Shown in pieces: positions 6,145-9,250 of a DNA stretch of 9,250 nt. The position numbers were made by a program, and so were the translations under genes. Numbering within the stretch: position 1 is the stretch's first letter; every line of letters begins with the position of its first letter. Source of the stretch: Candidatus Woesearchaeota archaeon (GTDB lineage: Archaea; Nanobdellota; Nanobdellia; Woesearchaeales; WJIZ01); contig JAGVXW010000046.1 in NCBI GenBank assembly GCA_018303575.1, positions 1 through 9,250 of the forward strand, given 5' to 3'. Below the pieces are notes generated by a model that did no database searches, was not told the DNA's origin, and worked only from the letters and a program-made list of their open reading frames with translations.

Positions 6145-6685
6145 TCTTCTCCAATAGCTGCTGGAATTCCATGAAGCCGGACTCTGCGTTGAGATGGCCG
6201 CCTTTCTCCAGAAGGATGAGTTCTCCGTGAAGATGGCTATTAAGCTCTTCTGCCTTTTCGACGGGCACATACGGATCGTCCTCCCCGTGAAAGAGGCAGA
6301 AATCCCTGCAGTGATGCTTTATCGCCTGCCAGTGGAAATCCTGCCCGTAAAAGGTGCGGTTCACGGAGTCGAATCTTTCTATGCCCAGCGGAGAAATGAA
6401 GCTTGAGACGAAAAACGACGCCCTGATCTCGACGTGAAGATTCTGGAGAATATGCAAGATGAAGGCGGGGCCGAGCGAGTGGCCGACAAAAATCGTTTCC
6501 TCATTGATTTTGCCGAGAAAGGGCTGGAAGGCCTTGCCCCAGGAATCCAAGGATTGGTTTTCCGGAGTCGGGAACTGCGGGGCATAGACCTTGTAGCCGA
6601 GCTTTTGGAGTTCCTCTTTCAACCAGGGGAACCAGTTCTCTTTTGGAGAGCCGTAGGAGCCGTGTATGAGGAAGGCGGTCTTCAC
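6122..6685 (-). CDS. RBBP9/YdeN-type serine hydrolase (alpha/beta hydrolase fold)
   Basis: This 187-residue protein matches the short alpha/beta hydrolases of the RBBP9/YdeN family in length and order. It has an N-terminal strand followed by the HGSYGSP oxyanion region (8-14) and a nucleophile elbow, GHSLG, with S70. HGEDDPYVP at 133-141 supplies the acid D137, and GGHLN at 162-166 supplies H164. These proteins hydrolyse small ester or related substrates in the cytosol; the substrate is unknown here. The start is GTG at 6685, supported by a TATA-like box on the minus strand centred 27 nt upstream. The gene converges on and overlaps the 3' end of the 5056 gene, and diverges from the 6759 gene. 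It splits the orphan array as an unrelated gene. Confidence 0.85.
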   Translation of the reverse strand: MKTAFLIHGSYGSPKENWFPWLKEELQKLGYKVYAPQFPTPENQSLDSWGKAFQPFLGKINEETIFVGHSLGPAFILHILQNLHVEIRASFFVSSFISPLGIERFDSVNRTFYGQDFHWQAIKHHCRDFCLFHGEDDPYVPVEKAEELNSHLHGELILLEKGGHLNAESGFMEFQQLLEKIRALSAG

Positions 6686-6707
6686 GTGGCGAGCTGAGGG
6701 GAGGGAG

Positions 6708-6715
6708 ATTAAAAA
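6708..6715 (-). promoter_or_regulatory. TATA box for the serine hydrolase
   Basis: On the minus strand this reads TTTTTAAT, centred about 27 nt before the GTG start at 6685. It sits back to back with the promoter of the 6759 gene in a 73-nt divergent gap. Confidence 0.55.
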
Positions 6716-6720
6716 GATTG

Positions 6721-6736
6721 TGAGAAAAGCTTAAAT
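6721..6736 (+). promoter_or_regulatory. BRE/TATA promoter for array member 6 (decides its start)
   Basis: TGAGAAAAGCTTAAAT lies 38 nt before the ATG at 6759, with the TATA centre at 26 nt. A TTG at 6738 in the same frame would start inside the promoter and is rejected. It shares the block of the promoters at 4427 and 5017. Confidence 0.75.
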
Positions 6737-6758
6737 CTTGAGGGAAAAAAGAGGGGGC

Positions 6759-7310
6759 ATGGCGGTTCCTTATCAGCTGAAATATGAGTTCCGGAAGCTC
6801 TTCGCAAAGACCAGGCTGGGGGTCGCTGAAGCCGCGTTTAAGACCGGGTTCGAGGAAGGCTCCCGCCTCACGCATGAAGAACCGAAATTACGAACCACGC
6901 TGGCTCGGGCCAACACTTGGGTCTTGGCGTCCCAAAAAAACGTGCTCGAAGGGTTCCTGAAAATCAGACGCACTCCTGTCGACCTCCCTTCCCTTTCCGA
7001 CGGCAACCGGCAGACGACGCTCCAGATCCCGGATGAGGGGTGGAGGCCTATCGGGGAGGTGGCTGGCATGTATCACATCCTGTTCAAAGAGACTTTCCAC
7101 TGGATGGAGCAAGAGGGCAGGTCTGTCGTGACTGATGACCGGGATACGTTTCTCAAAGCGTTTCGTTATTTCATCACATTTTGCGAGTTCGTTGAAGCGC
7201 AATTCTTGAAAGACTTCTTTTTTAGATGCTGCAAAGAAGAGATGCGAAAGGCGAGGGGGGCAGGAGGCTGGAACATGCTCTATTTCATGTGCCTTGAGGC
7301 GCTCAGGTGA
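6759..7310 (+). CDS. Orphan helical protein, paralog array member 6
   Basis: This unrecognised 183-residue protein carries AAFKTGFEEG at 25-34, a close copy of AFEKGFRNGFEE of the 4465 product, and IGEVAG at 98-103 as the second family motif. The interval is 71 residues, longer than the usual 48-57, because of a polar insert around 70-92 (RRTPVDLPSLSDGNRQTTLQ). The C-terminal part is rich in Phe and ends WNMLYFMCLEALR, like VFYLRALYQLR of the 4465 product. It is soluble by inspection. It is probably co-transcribed with the NFACT gene that starts 10 nt after its stop and has no TATA box of its own. No function is assigned. Confidence 0.75.
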   Translation: MAVPYQLKYEFRKLFAKTRLGVAEAAFKTGFEEGSRLTHEEPKLRTTLARANTWVLASQKNVLEGFLKIRRTPVDLPSLSDGNRQTTLQIPDEGWRPIGEVAGMYHILFKETFHWMEQEGRSVVTDDRDTFLKAFRYFITFCEFVEAQFLKDFFFRCCKEEMRKARGAGGWNMLYFMCLEALR

Positions 7311-7320
7311 AGAGTTCGCC

Positions 7321-8421
7321 ATGAAGACGCTCAGCTCCGTCGACCTGCATTTCCTCGTCGGAGAAATGCATTTTTTAGTTGGCGGAAGAGTGGACAAGAT
7401 CTACCACCCGCGAAAAGAGGAGGCGCTCCTGCAATTCTTCGTACCGGGGAAAGGCAAGCATCTGCTGCGCATCATCGCCGGGAAGGCGCTCTTTTTGTCT
7501 GAGAGCAAGGAGGGGCAGGAGGAGCCCTCCGGCTTCTGCATGTTTTTGCGCAGGCATTTCGAGAACGCCCGCTTATTGGAGCTTCAGCAGGTGAACTCCG
7601 AACGCATCGTGAAACTCACGTTTGACACAAAAGAAGGCGAGCTGCACCTCTACACAGAACTCTTCGGGCAGGGAAACCTTGTGATTTCGAAAGACGGGAT
7701 GATCATCAACGCGCTCCAGCAGAAGACGTGGGCGGACCGGGAGATCAAGAAGGGGAAGGAATATGTGTTCCCGAAGAAAGGATTTAACGCTTTCACTTTG
7801 GACGAGAAAGCGTTCACGAAGGCGCTGGACTCCGACAAGGATCTCGTGCTGCGGCTGGCGAAGGAGATCGGACTGGGCGGAACCTATGCGGAGGAGATCT
7901 GCCTTCTTGCGGATGTGGACAAGAAAAGCAAGAATCTTTCCTCGCTTGAATTGAAGAAGCTCTTCGCGGCCTATGAGAAGATCCTGGGACGGAAGCTGGA
8001 GCCACAGGTTGTGGAGACGGCCGGGAAAGTTGTCGACGCAATCCCCTTTCCCCTGCTGAGCTTCAAGGACAAGGACCTGAGGCCGTGCCAGAGCTTCAAC
8101 GAAGCGATGGATATTCTCTATCAGGAGGGCGTCGGCGCCGAAGCCTTCGTTTCCAAGCATCAGGCGGAGATAGAAAGGATTCAATCCATCATCTCCGGGC
8201 AGGAGAAGAATGTTGAATCGCTTTTGGCCGAGGCGGAACAGGAGCACAAGAAAGGGGGGCTGATCTATGAGCAGTACGCTTTGATCTCTGACATCCTGAA
8301 ACAAGTGAACGCTGCTAGAAAGACGCTCTCGTTTGACGAGATGAAGAAGAAGCTCAAGGGGCACAAGATCGTGAAGGAGATCGATGGGAAGGAGAAGAAA
8401 GTTACGATCGACCTTGCATAA
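7321..8421 (+). CDS. NFACT-N/coiled-coil protein (RqcH/NEMF-like, lacks NFACT-R)
   Basis: The 366-residue protein matches the first part of archaeal RqcH/NEMF/Rqc2. It has the N-terminal NFACT-N fold, including SSVDLHFLV at 5-13, the FLRRHFENARLLEL segment at 75-88 and LYTELFGQGNLVI at 110-122. A helix-hairpin-helix-like segment follows (GLGGTYAEEIC, 184-194), and then a charged coiled coil at about 278-350. Full-length family members of about 600-700 residues bind stalled 60S/50S subunits carrying peptidyl-tRNA and recruit Ala-tRNA. They need a C-terminal NFACT-R (DUF814) RNA-binding domain. Here the frame stops at the coiled-coil/NFACT-R boundary, so that domain is either a separate gene elsewhere or lost. 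At the usual DR motif the sequence is SERIV (E94-R95). The start at 7321 is preferred over an upstream TTG at 7294. Confidence 0.85.
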   Translation: MKTLSSVDLHFLVGEMHFLVGGRVDKIYHPRKEEALLQFFVPGKGKHLLRIIAGKALFLSESKEGQEEPSGFCMFLRRHFENARLLELQQVNSERIVKLTFDTKEGELHLYTELFGQGNLVISKDGMIINALQQKTWADREIKKGKEYVFPKKGFNAFTLDEKAFTKALDSDKDLVLRLAKEIGLGGTYAEEICLLADVDKKSKNLSSLELKKLFAAYEKILGRKLEPQVVETAGKVVDAIPFPLLSFKDKDLRPCQSFNEAMDILYQEGVGAEAFVSKHQAEIERIQSIISGQEKNVESLLAEAEQEHKKGGLIYEQYALISDILKQVNAARKTLSFDEMKKKLKGHKIVKEIDGKEKKVTIDLA

Positions 8422-8422
8422 G

Positions 8423-8430
8423 TTTTATTA
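8423..8430 (+). promoter_or_regulatory. TATA box for the HtpX-type protease
   Basis: TTTTATTA follows the NFACT stop directly and is centred 27 nt before the ATG at 8454, again the leaderless arrangement. No Shine-Dalgarno is present. Confidence 0.65.
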
Positions 8431-8453
8431 AGCGGATTTCCTTACGTTTCTGT

Positions 8454-9250
8454 ATGGGGATTGGGAACCAGATCAAGACTGTCGTCCTGCTCGGCTTACT
8501 GACGGGGTTGTTGCTCTGGATCGGGAGCTTCTTCGGGACGCAGGGGCTGACCATCGCGCTCATCTTCGCCTTCATCATGAATTTCGCTTCTTATTTCTGG
8601 AGCGACAAGCTGGTGCTGTGGATCTATAAGGCGAAGGAAGCGGATCAGAAAGAGCATGCCCGCCTTTACAAGCTGGTGCGGGAGGTCGTGGACCTTGCCG
8701 GGATCCCGATGCCAAAAGTGTACGTCCTGCCGACGGAGCATTCCAATGCGTTCGCGACGGGAAGGAACCCGAAGCACGCGGCCCTGGCCTTTAGCCAAGG
8801 GATTCTCAAGCTGCTGAATGACACAGAATTGAAGGGTGTGATTGCCCATGAGGTTTCGCACATCAAGAATCGGGACATCCTCATCGCGTCTGTCGCCGCG
8901 ATGATTGCGGGCGTGATCTCGTATCTTGCCGCGATGGCACGGTGGGCGGCGATCTTTGGCAGCCGCGACAGGGATGGCCCGAACATTGCGGAATTCCTTG
9001 TACTGGCAATACTGACGCCGATCCTTGCGACGCTCATTCAATTGGCGATCTCAAGGTCGCGTGAGTATCTGGCTGACTCCTCCGGGGCGAAAACCCTGAA
9101 AAGCGGCATTGGCCTGGCGAGCGCGCTGGAGAAACTGGAGACGGATATCGCAAGAATGCCCTTGAAGGCGACGTCAACAGTTGAGACGACGGCGCATGTG
9201 TTCATCTCGAATCCGTTTGGAAGGATGAAAGGTTTCGCTACGATATTTTC
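8454..9250 (+). CDS. htpX: HtpX-type membrane zinc metalloprotease (3' end cut by window)
   Basis: The frame is open to the window end, giving 265 complete codons of the roughly 280-300 usual for HtpX. There are two N-terminal membrane segments, at about residues 9-28 and 32-48. The zinc-binding HEVSH follows at 132-136, then HIKNRDILI as in the family. The third zinc ligand is E204 in SRSREYLADSSGA. Two further hydrophobic segments lie near 143-162 and 180-199. HtpX (peptidase family M48B) degrades misfolded or damaged membrane proteins, with the active site on the cytoplasmic side. The family assignment is secure; the stress role is known from bacteria and inferred here. It has its own TATA box, so it need not be co-transcribed with the NFACT gene upstream. 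Nothing in the visible part looks broken. Confidence 0.9.
   Translation, partial: MGIGNQIKTVVLLGLLTGLLLWIGSFFGTQGLTIALIFAFIMNFASYFWSDKLVLWIYKAKEADQKEHARLYKLVREVVDLAGIPMPKVYVLPTEHSNAFATGRNPKHAALAFSQGILKLLNDTELKGVIAHEVSHIKNRDILIASVAAMIAGVISYLAAMARWAAIFGSRDRDGPNIAEFLVLAILTPILATLIQLAISRSREYLADSSGAKTLKSGIGLASALEKLETDIARMPLKATSTVETTAHVFISNPFGRMKGFATIF

Noticed and set aside
7573..8364. 263-codon open frame on the minus strand opposite the NFACT gene.
   Set aside because: The plus strand matches a known family throughout. The antisense frame is a codon-bias shadow with no recognisable motif or promoter.
8496..9041. 181-codon minus-strand frame opposite HtpX.
   Set aside because: It lies antisense to the HEVSH protease, is Arg-rich and lacks motifs, so it is a shadow frame.
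1..9250. CRISPR array, toxin-antitoxin pair, rRNA or tRNA genes.
   Set aside because: No evenly spaced direct repeats, no cas genes, no recognisable toxin fold in the small genes and no tRNA or rRNA signatures were seen on either strand.

Overview
The window looks archaeal. It has an AK6/Fap7-type NMP kinase, an NFACT (RqcH/NEMF) protein, an ArsR-type winged helix anchored by two membrane segments, and TATA boxes centred 25-27 nt before start codons. That spacing is what leaderless archaeal transcripts give. Small genes, close packing, a split NFACT protein and many orphan helical proteins suggest a DPANN-type lineage, but this placement is an inference and I cannot name a taxon.

Layout: (1) 1-279 holds the last codons of an IS630-type transposase and a short open tail, more AT-rich than the rest. 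(2) 280-906 is a membrane-bound ArsR-like regulator. (3) 944-3159 is a tight set: AK6-like kinase, PLP aminotransferase (ATGA overlap), and a 158-aa orphan. (4) 2683-7310 is dominated by six orphan, mostly helical genes (2683-3159, 3201-3680, 3718-4203, 4465-5013, 5056-6144, 6759-7310). A doubtful 79-codon frame lies at 4200-4439. An RBBP9/YdeN-type serine hydrolase lies on the minus strand (6122-6685) between the last two orphans. (5) 7321-8421 encodes an NFACT-N plus coiled-coil protein without the usual C-terminal NFACT-R domain. (6) 8454 to the window end is an HtpX-type membrane metalloprotease, cut by the window edge.

The main observation is that the six orphan genes appear to be diverged paralogs. 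Each carries an aromatic/K-G-F-like motif, then after about 50-70 residues a motif of the form hydrophobic-G-x-x-(L/F/A)-G. One gene (5056-6144) carries the arrangement twice, so it is probably a tandem duplication. Three of the six (4465, 5056, 6759) share a near-identical promoter block, TGAGAAAG followed by a TATA box, 38-39 nt before the start codon. I do not recognise the family and give no function. The array starts in the transcription unit of the ribosome-maturation-type kinase and ends in that of the NFACT ribosome-quality-control protein. That is only a weak contextual hint of a link to ribosome or protein quality control.
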